Origin: Mitsuaria sp. GD03876
GTDB lineage: Bacteria; Pseudomonadota; Gammaproteobacteria; Burkholderiales; Burkholderiaceae_C
Direction of reading: 5' to 3'
Length of the DNA stretch: 64,000 nt
Assembly (NCBI RefSeq): GCF_029840635.1
Contig: NZ_JAOCCU010000021.1
Span: 1-64,000 of the forward strand
In this document: in pieces, positions 1-11,006 of the stretch
How positions within the stretch are numbered: the stretch's first letter is position 1
Layout of the letters: every line of letters begins with the position of its first letter
Translations under genes and position numbers: made by a program
The notes under the pieces: model-generated
Told to the model about the DNA's origin: nothing
Database searches by the model: none
The model's input: only the letters and a program-made list of their open reading frames with translations

Positions 1-29
1 AGAGCCCCCCCGGCACCGATCTCCATGGC

Positions 30-3545
<3,516 letters not shown>

Positions 3546-3558
3546 GGAGCGCCGGCCG

Positions 3559-4395
3559 ATGACGTCGCACGGCTCGTCGCAGGAACAGGACATCGAGGTC
3601 CGGCTGATCCTCGAGGCGATCTACGAGCGCTACCACTACGACTTCCGCGACTACGCCGGCACCTCGCTGCGCCGACGCCTGCGCGTGGCGACGCAGCGTT
3701 TCGGCTGCGCCAATCTGTCGCAGCTGCAGGGCCGGCTGTTGCGCGAGCCGGAGGTGTTCCGCTCGGTGCTGGGCGAGCTGACGGTGCAGGTCAGCGAGAT
3801 GTTCCGCGACCCGGAGTACTTCCTGGCGCTGCGCGAGCAGGTCGTGCCGGTGCTGCGCACCTTCCCGTCGCTGCGCATCTGGGTCGCGGGCTGCAGCGCC
3901 GGCGAGGAGGCCTACTCGATGGCCATCCTCATGAAGGAGGAGGGGCTGCTGGAGCGCACGCTGATCTACGCGACCGACATCAGCCAGGAGGCGCTCGCGC
4001 AGGCGCAGGCCGGCGTGTACCGGATGGACCTGGTGCCGGGCTTCTCGGCCAACCACCGGGCCGCGGGCGGCATTGGCTCGCTGTCGGAGCACTACACCGC
4101 GGCCTACGATCATGTGCTGCTGGACAAGTCGCTCAAGGACCGCATCGTCTTCAGCGACCACAGCCTGTCCACCGACAGCGTGTTCGCCGAGGTGCAGCTG
4201 GTGTCCTGCCGCAACGTGCTGATCTATTTCAACCGCGCGCTGCAGGACCGCGCCTTCGGGCTCTTCACCGAGGCGCTGTGCCGCAACGGCTTCCTCGGCC
4301 TGGGCGCGCGCGAGACGCTGCGCTTCTCGCCGCACGCGCCGGCGTACGTGGAGATCGCCGCGAAGGAACGGATCTACCAGAAGCGCGCCGGGTGA
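3559..4395 (+). CDS. CheR-family protein methyltransferase
   Basis: SAM-dependent glutamate methyltransferase of the CheR family. The sequence shows the N-terminal helical segment with RDYAGTSLRRRL, the VSEMFRDP stretch, the SAM-binding loop WVAGCSAGEEAYS, the acidic ATDIS strand and the C-terminal SCRNVLIYF motif. At 278 aa it is the usual length. It follows the hybrid kinase by 13 bp and is probably co-transcribed. Such kinase/CheR pairs in proteobacteria usually also have a CheB methylesterase; none is seen downstream, so a partner would have to be upstream of the window. Whether it modifies a chemoreceptor or a signalling protein cannot be told. Confidence 0.93.
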   Translation: MTSHGSSQEQDIEVRLILEAIYERYHYDFRDYAGTSLRRRLRVATQRFGCANLSQLQGRLLREPEVFRSVLGELTVQVSEMFRDPEYFLALREQVVPVLRTFPSLRIWVAGCSAGEEAYSMAILMKEEGLLERTLIYATDISQEALAQAQAGVYRMDLVPGFSANHRAAGGIGSLSEHYTAAYDHVLLDKSLKDRIVFSDHSLSTDSVFAEVQLVSCRNVLIYFNRALQDRAFGLFTEALCRNGFLGLGARETLRFSPHAPAYVEIAAKERIYQKRAG

Positions 4396-4421
4396 TCCGC
4401 CGGCCCCTAGAATCGCGCCCC

Positions 4422-4820
4422 ATGCAAGCGACGCGGACCTCCATCAAGCGCCTGGCATGGCTCGTGGTCGCCACGATCCTGCTGGCGGCGATGCTGCCGT
4501 CGCTGTCGCACGCGGTGCTCGCCAAGCAGGGCGCCACCTACGCCGAGATCTGCTCGGCGACCGGCGCGAAGTTCGTGCTCGTCGACCTCGGCGCCGATGC
4601 CGGCGCCGACGCGGGGAACGCCCCGGCGCCGACGAAGGCGTCGATGGACTGCCCGTACTGCGCCATCCACCACGGCGCGCCGGCCTTGCCGCCGGCCCCG
4701 GTCGCGTGGACGCCGCCCGATGCGCTGAAGTTCGCGCAACCCCGGCTCTTCCTGACCGCGCCGCGCCCGCTGTTCGCGTGGGCGCCGTCGCTCGCGCGCG
4801 GACCGCCCGTCCTGGCCTGA
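4422..4820 (+). CDS. DUF2946 family exported protein
   Basis: Small exported protein of 132 aa. An N-terminal hydrophobic segment (LAWLVVATILLAAMLP) ending in SHA is a signal peptide or anchor; the centre carries a DCPYC motif followed by HH, typical of DUF2946 proteins found beside copper genes; the C-terminus is Pro/Ala-rich. Start chosen at ATG 4422, just after the CheR stop, because upstream in-frame sequence reads through the CheR gene. It heads a run of copper-related genes (SCO1, PCuAC, PepSY), so a role in periplasmic copper handling is inferred, not shown. Confidence 0.75.
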   Translation: MQATRTSIKRLAWLVVATILLAAMLPSLSHAVLAKQGATYAEICSATGAKFVLVDLGADAGADAGNAPAPTKASMDCPYCAIHHGAPALPPAPVAWTPPDALKFAQPRLFLTAPRPLFAWAPSLARGPPVLA

Positions 4821-4895
4821 CCTCGCCGTGATTCCCTGAGCGCGGACGCGCGTCGCCGCGCGCGCCAGGGCCCCGAGTTCCGACCGGACATTTCC

Positions 4896-5492
4896 ATGTT
4901 GAACACCGACATGAGCCGTCGCGCCGCGCTGCTGAGCGCGCTCGCGGCGCTCGCCACCGTGGCTGCCTGCCAGGCCAAGGATCCGCCGTTCCACGGCGTC
5001 AACCTCACCGGCGCGCCGTACGGGCGCGACTTCTCGCTCAAGGACCCGGATGGCCGCACGCGCCACCTCGCCGACTTCCGCGGCAAGGTCGTGCTGCTGT
5101 TCTTCGGCTTCACCCAGTGCCCCGACGTCTGCCCGACCGCGCTGACCCGCGCCGCGGCGGTGCGCCAGCTGCTGGGCAAGGACGCCAATCACCTGCAGGT
5201 GCTGTTCGTGACGCTGGATCCCGAACGGGATTCGCCCGAGGTGCTGCGCAGCTACACCGAGGCCTTCGATCCCGGCTTCCTCGGCCTGTGGACCGACCTG
5301 CCGGGCACGTCGGCTGTCGCGAAGGACTTCAAGGTCTACTTCGAGAAGATGCCGACCGGCTCGAGCTACACGCTGGACCACTCGACGCTGAGTTTCCTGT
5401 TCGATCCGCAGGGACGGCTGCGCGTGGCCGTGCGGCACGAGATGAGCGCCGCCGACGTCACCGAGGACGTGCGGCAGCTGCTGATTCCCTGA
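4896..5492 (+). CDS. SCO1/SenC family copper chaperone lipoprotein
   Basis: Thioredoxin-fold copper chaperone for assembly of the CuA site of cytochrome c oxidase. The N-terminus has a signal peptide with lipobox VAAC (Cys 25), so it is probably a lipoprotein facing the periplasm. The copper ligands are visible: CPDVC (Cys 75 and 79) in GFTQCPDVCPTAL and a downstream His in LDHSTLSF. The VTLDPERDSPEVL stretch is a family hallmark. 198 aa is normal. A second in-frame ATG at 4911 is possible. PCuAC chaperone follows 105 bp downstream. Confidence 0.93.
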   Translation: MLNTDMSRRAALLSALAALATVAACQAKDPPFHGVNLTGAPYGRDFSLKDPDGRTRHLADFRGKVVLLFFGFTQCPDVCPTALTRAAAVRQLLGKDANHLQVLFVTLDPERDSPEVLRSYTEAFDPGFLGLWTDLPGTSAVAKDFKVYFEKMPTGSSYTLDHSTLSFLFDPQGRLRVAVRHEMSAADVTEDVRQLLIP

Positions 5493-5597
5493 CGCCGCGA
5501 GCGGGCGCGGTGCTCCGGCGCCGCGCCTTCCCGCGCATTGCCTTCATCCCTGTTTCATTCATTCGCATTCGACGTCTTTCGTCGACAAGGACCCACC

Positions 5598-6134
5598 ATG
5601 CTGACCACCGCTTTCCGCTTCGTTCCCGCAATCGCCCAGGGCGCCAAGTTCGCCGCCATCGTCGCGGGCGCCACGCTCGCCTGCGCCGCCCAGGCGCAGG
5701 TCACCGTCACCGATCCCTGGATCCGCGCCACCGTCGCCCAGCAGAAGGCCACCGGCGCCTTCATGCAACTGGTCGCCGCCAAGGACACCCGGCTCGTCGC
5801 GGTCACCACCCCGCTGACGCCCAAGGCCGAGGTCCATGAGATGGCGATGCAGGACAACGTCATGCGCATGCGCCAGGTGCCGGCGGTCGAGCTGCCGGCC
5901 GGCCAGCTGGTGGCGCTCAAGCCGGGCGGTTATCACGTGATGCTGCTGGACCTGCCGCGCCAGGTGAAGGCAGGCGAGACCGTCGCGCTGACGCTGGTCT
6001 TCGAGGACAAGACCGGCGCGCGCCAGAGCGTCGAGGTGAAGGCGCCGGTGCGCGCGCTCAACGCGACGATGAAGATGGCGCCGATGGCGCCCAAGGCCGA
6101 CAAGGAGGCCGGGCATGGCGAACATGCCCATTGA
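5598..6134 (+). CDS. PCuAC periplasmic copper chaperone
   Basis: Copper(I) chaperone that passes copper to SCO1/CuA of cytochrome oxidase. Signal peptide ends at AAQAQ (about residue 34). The mature part opens with VTDPWIRAT and carries the metal-binding set HEM, MRM and HVM in the spacing expected for PCuAC (H-M-x-M-H-x-M). A Met/Lys tail ends in GHGEHAH, a possible extra metal site. Start at ATG 5598 places the signal peptide correctly; the frame is open further upstream. The last 20 bp overlap the start of the PepSY gene, so the two are translated together. Confidence 0.93.
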   Translation: MLTTAFRFVPAIAQGAKFAAIVAGATLACAAQAQVTVTDPWIRATVAQQKATGAFMQLVAAKDTRLVAVTTPLTPKAEVHEMAMQDNVMRMRQVPAVELPAGQLVALKPGGYHVMLLDLPRQVKAGETVALTLVFEDKTGARQSVEVKAPVRALNATMKMAPMAPKADKEAGHGEHAH

Positions 6135-7668
6135 GCCCGCGCCTGCCCTCGATCGCGGTGGCGCGGTCCGGGACGGCCCGGCGCGCGACGCGCGGCAGGC
6201 GACGGACTCGTCACTGTACCGGCGCGTGTGGCGCTGGCACTTCTACGCGGGACTGGTCTGCCTGCCGTTCCTGTTCCTGCTGGCGGTGACCGGGGCGCTC
6301 TACCTGTACAAGGATCCGATCGAGGCGTGGCTGCAGGCGGACCTGCGCGTGGTTCCGACACCGGCTCCGGCGACGCGAGGAGCCTCGGCGGCCGCAACCG
6401 CAACCGCAACCGCAACCGCAACCGCGGCAGCGGTGCCGCTGGACGCCGAATCGCTGGTGGCGCGCGCGCTCGCCGCGCGGCCCGGCGACGCGCTGAAGCT
6501 CATCCCGGCGCCAGCGCCGGGACGGAGCGCCGAAGTGGTCGTGCGAACCGGCAAGGGCACCGTCTCCGTCTACCTGGACCCCGCCAGCGGGACGGTGCTT
6601 GGCGAACGGCGCGAGGACCGCCAGCCGATGACGCTGATCAAGCGCGTTCATTCGCTGGCCATCGCCGGGCCGCTGGCCAACCACTGGATCGAGATCGTGG
6701 CCGGATGGGCCGTGGTGCTGGTGGTGTCGGGGCTGTTCCTGTGGTGGCCGCGCGGCCGCGCCGGCGGCGTCGTGTCCGTGCGCGGGCGGCCGTCGCAGCG
6801 GTTGTGGTGGCGCGACCTGCACGCCGTCACTGGCGCGATCGCCGCCGTGGCGATCGTGTTCCTGGCGATGACGGGCATGCCCTGGTCGGCGTTCTGGGGC
6901 CAGCAGTTCAGCCGCCTGACCAACGACTGGGGCGTCGGGCTGCCGCGCTACCTGTGGGCGAAACCGGCCTCGACGCCGCTGCTGTCGGACCTCGGCGACA
7001 CGCCGTGGACGCTGGCGCAGGCGCGGCTGCCGGCGTCGCCGGACGGCGGTGACGGACACGGAGGACACGACGGCCATGGCGGACACGACGGCGGCGGTGG
7101 GCGCGACGGCGGCGGTGGGCGAGGCACGGCCACCCCCTACGTCGAGCCCACCATCGGGCTGAACCAGGCGATGGGCCTCTTCGCGCGGCTGGGATTGCCG
7201 CAGGGAACGCCGATCGGCCTGCCGCAAGGCCCGAAGGGCGTGTACACCGCGATGTCGATGCCCGACGACGTCACCGGCCAGCGCGTCGTGCACCTGGACC
7301 GCTACACCGGCGCGGTGCTGGCCGATGTCGGCTACCGGGACTACGGCATCGCCGGTCGCGCCGTGGAGTGGGGCATCCAGATCCACACCGGACGGCAGTT
7401 CGGCGCGGTGAACCGGCTGGTGATGCTGGGCGGCTGCGTGGCGATCGCGCTGCTGTGCGTGTCGTCGCTGGCGATGTGGTGGAAGCGCCGTCCGCGCGGC
7501 CGCCTCGCGGCGCCGCCGCGGCGCGCGGGCGACCGCGCCGCCTGGGGCGCGATCGCCGTCGGCGCGGGGCTCGGGTTGGTGTATCCGCTGCTGGGCGCGT
7601 CGATGCTGGTGGCGGCCGTGGTCGACGCCGTCGTGCCGCGTCGCTGGCACGAGCGGTTCGGCCTCTGA
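6115..7668 (+). CDS. PepSY-associated TM domain membrane protein
   Basis: Integral membrane protein of the PepSY_TM family, often linked to iron or copper reduction/uptake. It shows the initial W-RWHFYAGL motif with a membrane helix, an HS-LAIAG segment, helices at LANHWIEIVAGW, AIAAVAIVFLAMTGMPW, RLVMLGGCVAIALLCVSSLAMW, and a final helix pair. A periplasmic stretch is rich in His/Gly/Asp (HGGHDGHGGHD, around residues 310-325), a plausible metal-binding loop, and an Ala-Thr linker near residues 94-103 is encoded by a hexanucleotide repeat. Overlaps the PCuAC gene by 20 bp; an alternative ATG is at 6124. Substrate unknown. Confidence 0.88.
   Translation: MANMPIEPAPALDRGGAVRDGPARDARQATDSSLYRRVWRWHFYAGLVCLPFLFLLAVTGALYLYKDPIEAWLQADLRVVPTPAPATRGASAAATATATATATAAAVPLDAESLVARALAARPGDALKLIPAPAPGRSAEVVVRTGKGTVSVYLDPASGTVLGERREDRQPMTLIKRVHSLAIAGPLANHWIEIVAGWAVVLVVSGLFLWWPRGRAGGVVSVRGRPSQRLWWRDLHAVTGAIAAVAIVFLAMTGMPWSAFWGQQFSRLTNDWGVGLPRYLWAKPASTPLLSDLGDTPWTLAQARLPASPDGGDGHGGHDGHGGHDGGGGRDGGGGRGTATPYVEPTIGLNQAMGLFARLGLPQGTPIGLPQGPKGVYTAMSMPDDVTGQRVVHLDRYTGAVLADVGYRDYGIAGRAVEWGIQIHTGRQFGAVNRLVMLGGCVAIALLCVSSLAMWWKRRPRGRLAAPPRRAGDRAAWGAIAVGAGLGLVYPLLGASMLVAAVVDAVVPRRWHERFGL
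6394..6423 (+). repeat. Hexanucleotide repeat (gcaacc)5 inside the PepSY gene
   Basis: Five perfect tandem gcaacc units encode alternating Ala-Thr in a periplasmic linker. Because the unit is 6 bp, copy-number change would alter linker length but keep the frame. Confidence 0.9.
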
Positions 7669-7745
7669 GGTCGCGTGCGGACGTGGGCCCCGAGCTTGCC
7701 GAATCTCCTGCAACGGACCCTCCGGTCCTTGCAAAGGAGCACCTC

Positions 7746-8156
7746 ATGGCGACCAGCAGCATCCTCGGCGGCACCCCGGCCCCCGAGCAGTCCAAGGGGC
7801 ACGGCACCGACGCGCTCGGTCCGAGCGACAGCTCGGACAGCGGCAGCGACGTGCTGGGCGAACGTCAGATGAGCACGGGCGCGGACGATCCCGATGAACT
7901 CGGCGCGACGCCGGCGGAGAAGGGCAGCGACACCGATCGCTTCGGCACCGGCGAGCGCGCCTCGGCGACACCCGGCAGCACGCCGGACGCGGCGGACATC
8001 CTGCCCGACCGCGTGAGCCGCGAGCCGTCGGCGGATGACATCGACGCATCGATCGACGTGGAGGACCTGGCCAGCGGCGACGACCCGTCGGCGGGGCCGG
8101 ATCCGGAACATGCCGATGACGCCGATGAAGCCGAGGACGACGACGGTCAGCGCTAG
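7746..8156 (+). CDS. Acidic, disordered hypothetical protein
   Basis: 136 aa with no hydrophobic core, rich in Asp, Glu, Ser, Gly and Pro, so predicted unstructured and cytoplasmic (no signal peptide). It contains GPSDSSDSGSDV and GSDTDRFGTGE, a pattern seen in short uncharacterised proteobacterial proteins, and a very acidic tail (DDADEAEDDD). A good ribosome site (AAAGGAG) lies 7 nt before ATG 7746. It stands alone after the PepSY gene with a 77-bp gap. Function unknown; stress or osmotic-type disordered proteins look similar, but nothing here proves that. Confidence 0.7.
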   Translation: MATSSILGGTPAPEQSKGHGTDALGPSDSSDSGSDVLGERQMSTGADDPDELGATPAEKGSDTDRFGTGERASATPGSTPDAADILPDRVSREPSADDIDASIDVEDLASGDDPSAGPDPEHADDADEAEDDDGQR

Positions 8157-8546
8157 CGACGAACTGGCAGGCGGCTCACTGGCTCACTGTGGGGCCGCTC
8201 CCGCTCCTCGAACTTCCTCGCCCCGCTTGCGGGGAGAGGGCCAGGAGTGAGAGAGAAGCTGCCGGCAGCGCCCGCGCGCCGCCGGCGCCGCTCAGCCGCG
8301 ACGGGTGCGGGCCCGGCGCGGCGAGGCCGTCCATCCGCCGCACCGGGATGTCGGCGACGAGGCGCACTCACGGGCGAGCGGCAGGTCGACGGCAGAGGTG
8401 GCGATGTGGCGAATGGCTGGCATCGCGGCAACGATGGCAAGCACTGTGCCCAGGAGGGCCCTTGCCCAGGCCTGCAATCAGGCCTGCGATCAGGCCTGCG
8501 ATCAGGCCTGCGATCAGGCCGGCGATCGGGCCTGCAGGGCCTGCGA
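8157..8546. other. Intergenic region with hairpin and 12-bp tandem repeats
   Basis: 390 bp between two convergent genes. It holds a REP-like hairpin at 8221-8234 and a 12-bp tandem repeat from 8468. No convincing coding frame: forward and reverse open frames here are Arg/Pro-rich shadows. Confidence 0.7.
8221..8234. repeat. REP-like hairpin ccccgcttgcgggg
   Basis: Perfect 5-bp stem with a 4-nt loop, inside a stretch (about 8205-8250) resembling dispersed extragenic palindromes that read ctcgccccgcttgcgggga. May also help end transcription. Only one copy was noticed in this window. Confidence 0.5.
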
Positions 8547-8553
8547 TCAGGCC
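8468..8553. repeat. 12-bp tandem repeat, unit aggcctgcgatc
   Basis: Units start at 8468, 8480, 8492, 8504, 8516, 8528 and a partial at 8540. The second to fourth are identical; others carry one or more changes. The array begins directly at the stop codon (8547-8549) of the small membrane protein gene on the minus strand. Confidence 0.9.
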
Positions 8554-8846
8554 GCGCCGACCGCGTAGATCGACGCCAGCACGCCCAGCGCGAGCGCCGC
8601 GAGCCACAGCCGCATCGGCGCGGGTTCGTTGCGCGGACGGCGTTGCTGATGGCGATGGGCGAGGAAGCAGGTGACCGACGCGCCGCCGGCCAGCAGGAAC
8701 ACGAGCGCGAAGCCCAGTCCCTCGACCGACCGCCCGTGATGCGCCGCCAGCGCCAGCACGATCTGGCCGAGCATGAGGCCCGCCACGCCCGAGGCGGCGG
8801 TGGAGGAGAGGGCGGAAGCGGCGGCGGAACGGGGGGAGGGCGACAT
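8547..8846 (-). CDS. Small three-helix membrane protein, hypothetical
   Basis: 99 aa with three hydrophobic stretches: SGVAGLMLGQIVLALAA, LGFALVFLLAGGASVTCFLA and LWLAALALGVLASIYAV, joined by a basic loop HRHQQRRPR. Start chosen at ATG 8846 because the peptide then begins with a short Ser/Ala-rich leader; the frame is open upstream to 9077 but that extension is Arg-rich and unlike a protein. The stop codon lies in the first (from this strand) unit of the 12-bp tandem repeat. No family recognised. Confidence 0.6.
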   Translation of the reverse strand: MSPSPRSAAASALSSTAASGVAGLMLGQIVLALAAHHGRSVEGLGFALVFLLAGGASVTCFLAHRHQQRRPRNEPAPMRLWLAALALGVLASIYAVGAA

Positions 8847-9186
8847 GACGAGGACTCGGGGCGACGTTGCGGGAGGCGACGCGCGATTGTCCCGTCGGCC
8901 TCCGCTCGCGATGCGTTCGAAAAGCGCTCGCCAAGCGCAGTAATTCGCGTCCACCCGATCCGGTTTTCGTGCCGTCGCCATCGAAGTGAAAGGCCTTTCA
9001 GCGTGGTGGCCGGCCCCCTTGAATGCGGGGTCGTTCCAGGCACGCCCGGGTCGATTCGTCGCACCTTCGCGGTACATCGGCGGCGGGGCCCGTTTTTATG
9101 TGGGTGGACGCACAGACTCCCTCTGGAGGGGGTGGTGAACTTCGGCGTCCGCGATGTGCGGACATCTCTCTATCGGAGCAACCACC
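8847..9186. other. Divergent intergenic region upstream of the PEP-CTERM gene
   Basis: 340 bp between divergent genes. A perfect 6-bp hairpin GTCCGC-N5-GCGGAC lies at 9147-9163, in the likely leader of the PEP-CTERM gene, whose ribosome site CGGAG is at 9174-9178. A second short stem (ccctc/gaggg) sits near 9120-9131. No coding frame or clear promoter was assigned. Confidence 0.6.
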
Positions 9187-9987
9187 ATGACCCTGCCTTT
9201 GCTCTCCCGCAAGCCTGTGGCGTTCCAGCGCACCCTGCTGGCTCTCGCCCTGGCCGCTGCCAGCGCCAGCGCGTCCGCGCTGCCGCAATTCACCTGGGAC
9301 CCGGGCGTCGCCGGCCTGAACGGTAGCGCGTTCACCGCCGACAACCTGCTGGTGTCGAACTACTCGACGATCACCTTCGGGGCCGGCAACTCGTTCACCG
9401 AGTCGGGCTACCTGGCGATCAGCGCCGCCCAGCTCGGCGGCCTGACGCTGCCCTCCAACGGCCTGAACTCCGACTACGGGTTCTACATCCAGTTCAGCGG
9501 CGCCGGCACGCTGCAGGAAAACGGCAACCCGGGCTCGGTGTCCACGCGCGGCACCCTGACCTCGCTGACCTACACCCTGTACGGCTACAACGGCACCTCG
9601 ACCTTCGGCTTCACCGGCAACACCCCGACGGAGAGCGCCTCCGGCGAAGTGGCGCTGGCTTCCGGCCAGCTGGTGCTGGGCACGGTGGCGACCACGCCGC
9701 TGGGCGACGGCACGTTCAACCCCTCGGCCAACGCCAAGCTGACGATGAACTGGCTGGTGGACGGTTTCCAGACCTCGCTGCCGCTGTACAACATCGCGCT
9801 GACGTCGTTCTCGAACACGACGTCGCAGGTGGAGCCCTTCGCGGGCGGTTTCCGCATCCGCCAGGGCGGCGGCTCGATCAACTTCGCCGCGGCCGTGGTG
9901 CCGGAGCCCTCGACCTACGCGATGCTGATCGCCGGCCTGGGCGCGATCGGTTTCGTGGCGCGTCGCCGCACCCGGTCGGAGAAGTGA
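9187..9987 (+). CDS. PEP-CTERM protein, similar to flocculation-associated PepA
   Basis: Exported surface/matrix protein of 266 aa. Signal peptide with hydrophobic core LLALALAAASASASA; a beta-rich middle beginning FTWDPGVAGLNGSAFTADNL and FTESGYLAI, which resembles PepA proteins linked to floc formation in Zoogloea-type bacteria; and a C-terminal PEP-CTERM signal: VPEPSTYAML, a hydrophobic helix, then the basic RRRTR. Exosortase/archaeosortase processing is expected from the family; no exosortase gene is in this window. The start at ATG 9187 has CGGAG 8 nt upstream. Confidence 0.85.
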   Translation: MTLPLLSRKPVAFQRTLLALALAAASASASALPQFTWDPGVAGLNGSAFTADNLLVSNYSTITFGAGNSFTESGYLAISAAQLGGLTLPSNGLNSDYGFYIQFSGAGTLQENGNPGSVSTRGTLTSLTYTLYGYNGTSTFGFTGNTPTESASGEVALASGQLVLGTVATTPLGDGTFNPSANAKLTMNWLVDGFQTSLPLYNIALTSFSNTTSQVEPFAGGFRIRQGGGSINFAAAVVPEPSTYAMLIAGLGAIGFVARRRTRSEK

Positions 9988-9994
9988 TCGCGGG

Positions 9995-10017
9995 ACCGGC
10001 CTCGACGAGAGGCCGGT
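9995..10017 (+). terminator. Hairpin terminator candidate after the PEP-CTERM gene
   Basis: Perfect 9-bp stem accggcctc / gaggccggt with a 5-nt loop, 7 bp after the stop codon. No clear T-run follows, so it may be a weak or factor-dependent terminator. Confidence 0.6.
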
Positions 10018-10081
10018 TCAAGGCAAGCGCCGGGACGTCACAAGGGCATGCGGGTGCCCGAAGTCCCGGGGCTTGTGGTCC

Positions 10082-10873
10082 TCAGGCCTGCACGGCGGCG
10101 GACGCGAAGGTGGCAGAGGTGGCCGCGTTCGCGCCGTCCGGGTCCTGGGGCAGCAAGCGAAGGAAGTCCTGCTTGAGCAGGGCGTAGCACTCGCAAGCCC
10201 GGGCCTCCAGCCCCGGCCGGTCCAGCACCGCGATATGTCCGCGGGAGTAACGGATCAGGCCGGCGGCCTGGAGGCGCTGGGCGCTTTCGGTGACGCCCTC
10301 GCGGCGCACGCCCAGCAGGCTGGAGATCAGTTCCTGCGTCACCGACAACTCGCAATGCCCATGCTGACGGTCCAGGCACAGCAGCAGCCAGCGGCACAGC
10401 TGACGTTCCAGCGAATGGTGACGGTTGCACACCGCCGTGTGCGCGACCTGCGTGAGCAGGGACTGCAGGTAGCGCAGCAGGCGCTGCGTGGCGGCGCCGC
10501 CCCGGGTCAGCTCCTCGCGCACCATCGGCACGCGCATGCGGAACGCCAGGCCGGCGCGCTGCACCACGGCGCGGCACGCGGGGGACTCCCCGCCCATCGC
10601 CGCGGCCAGGCCGGCGGCGCCTTCCGAACCGATCATCGCGACCTGCGCCGAGGCGCCGGAGTGTGTCGTGTGGATCAGCGACACGATCGCGGTGATGGGG
10701 AAGTAGACATGCAGGGCCGGGCTGCCGGCCTCGAACAGCACGCGACCCTTCAGCAGCTCGACGGTCTCGAGCTGGCCGGACCAGCGCGCCTGGTCTTCCG
10801 GCGGCATCTGCGCGAGCAATTGGTTGGCGCGCGGGGACGACGCGGAAGGAGTTGCGGCAAGGGACAGGGACAT
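10082..10873 (-). CDS. Crp/Fnr family transcriptional regulator
   Basis: 263 aa. N-terminal cyclic-nucleotide-binding-like beta-roll (about residues 20-130, with GRVLFEAGSPALHVYFPI) and C-terminal winged helix (SVTQELISSLLGVRREGVTESAQRLQ about 175-205). No FNR-type four-cysteine cluster is seen, so it is not an oxygen-sensing FNR; the bound ligand is unknown. The start at 10873 is supported by AGGAG 8 nt upstream. It is divergent from the second PEP-CTERM gene and sits between the two PEP-CTERM genes, so a role in matrix or surface control is plausible. Confidence 0.9.
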   Translation of the reverse strand: MSLSLAATPSASSPRANQLLAQMPPEDQARWSGQLETVELLKGRVLFEAGSPALHVYFPITAIVSLIHTTHSGASAQVAMIGSEGAAGLAAAMGGESPACRAVVQRAGLAFRMRVPMVREELTRGGAATQRLLRYLQSLLTQVAHTAVCNRHHSLERQLCRWLLLCLDRQHGHCELSVTQELISSLLGVRREGVTESAQRLQAAGLIRYSRGHIAVLDRPGLEARACECYALLKQDFLRLLPQDPDGANAATSATFASAAVQA

Positions 10874-10884
10874 CGAATCGCTCC

Positions 10885-10905
10885 TGGAACGGGACATCTG
10901 TTCCA
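10885..10905. promoter_or_regulatory. Inverted repeat TGGAAC-N9-GTTCCA, operator candidate
   Basis: Perfect 6-bp half sites separated by 9 nt, just upstream of the Crp/Fnr start codon and inside the divergent intergenic region. Position suits autoregulation. The spacing does not match the classic CRP site, so the binder is uncertain. Confidence 0.4.
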
Positions 10906-11006
10906 ACCGAAACCCATGGCAATCCCCGTGCCCATTGGCATCACGCCGTCGTGACAGGTGTGCCAAGAGGTTTCTTCATCCCCCACCAACGACCGAGGAA
11001 AGACCC

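Noticed and set aside
5570-5584. Small hairpin cgacg-tcttt-cgtcg before the PCuAC gene as a riboswitch or attenuator.
   Set aside because: Only 5 bp with no further structure or T-run.
8468-8553. Tandem 12-mers considered as a CRISPR array.
   Set aside because: No unique spacers between units and the unit is far too short.
8368-8934. Minus-strand frame with a Gly-Leu-Ile-Ala repeat that looks like a membrane helix.
   Set aside because: The repeat is a by-product of the DNA tandem repeat; the N-terminal part is antisense-type sequence and the more plausible gene is in another frame (8547-8846).
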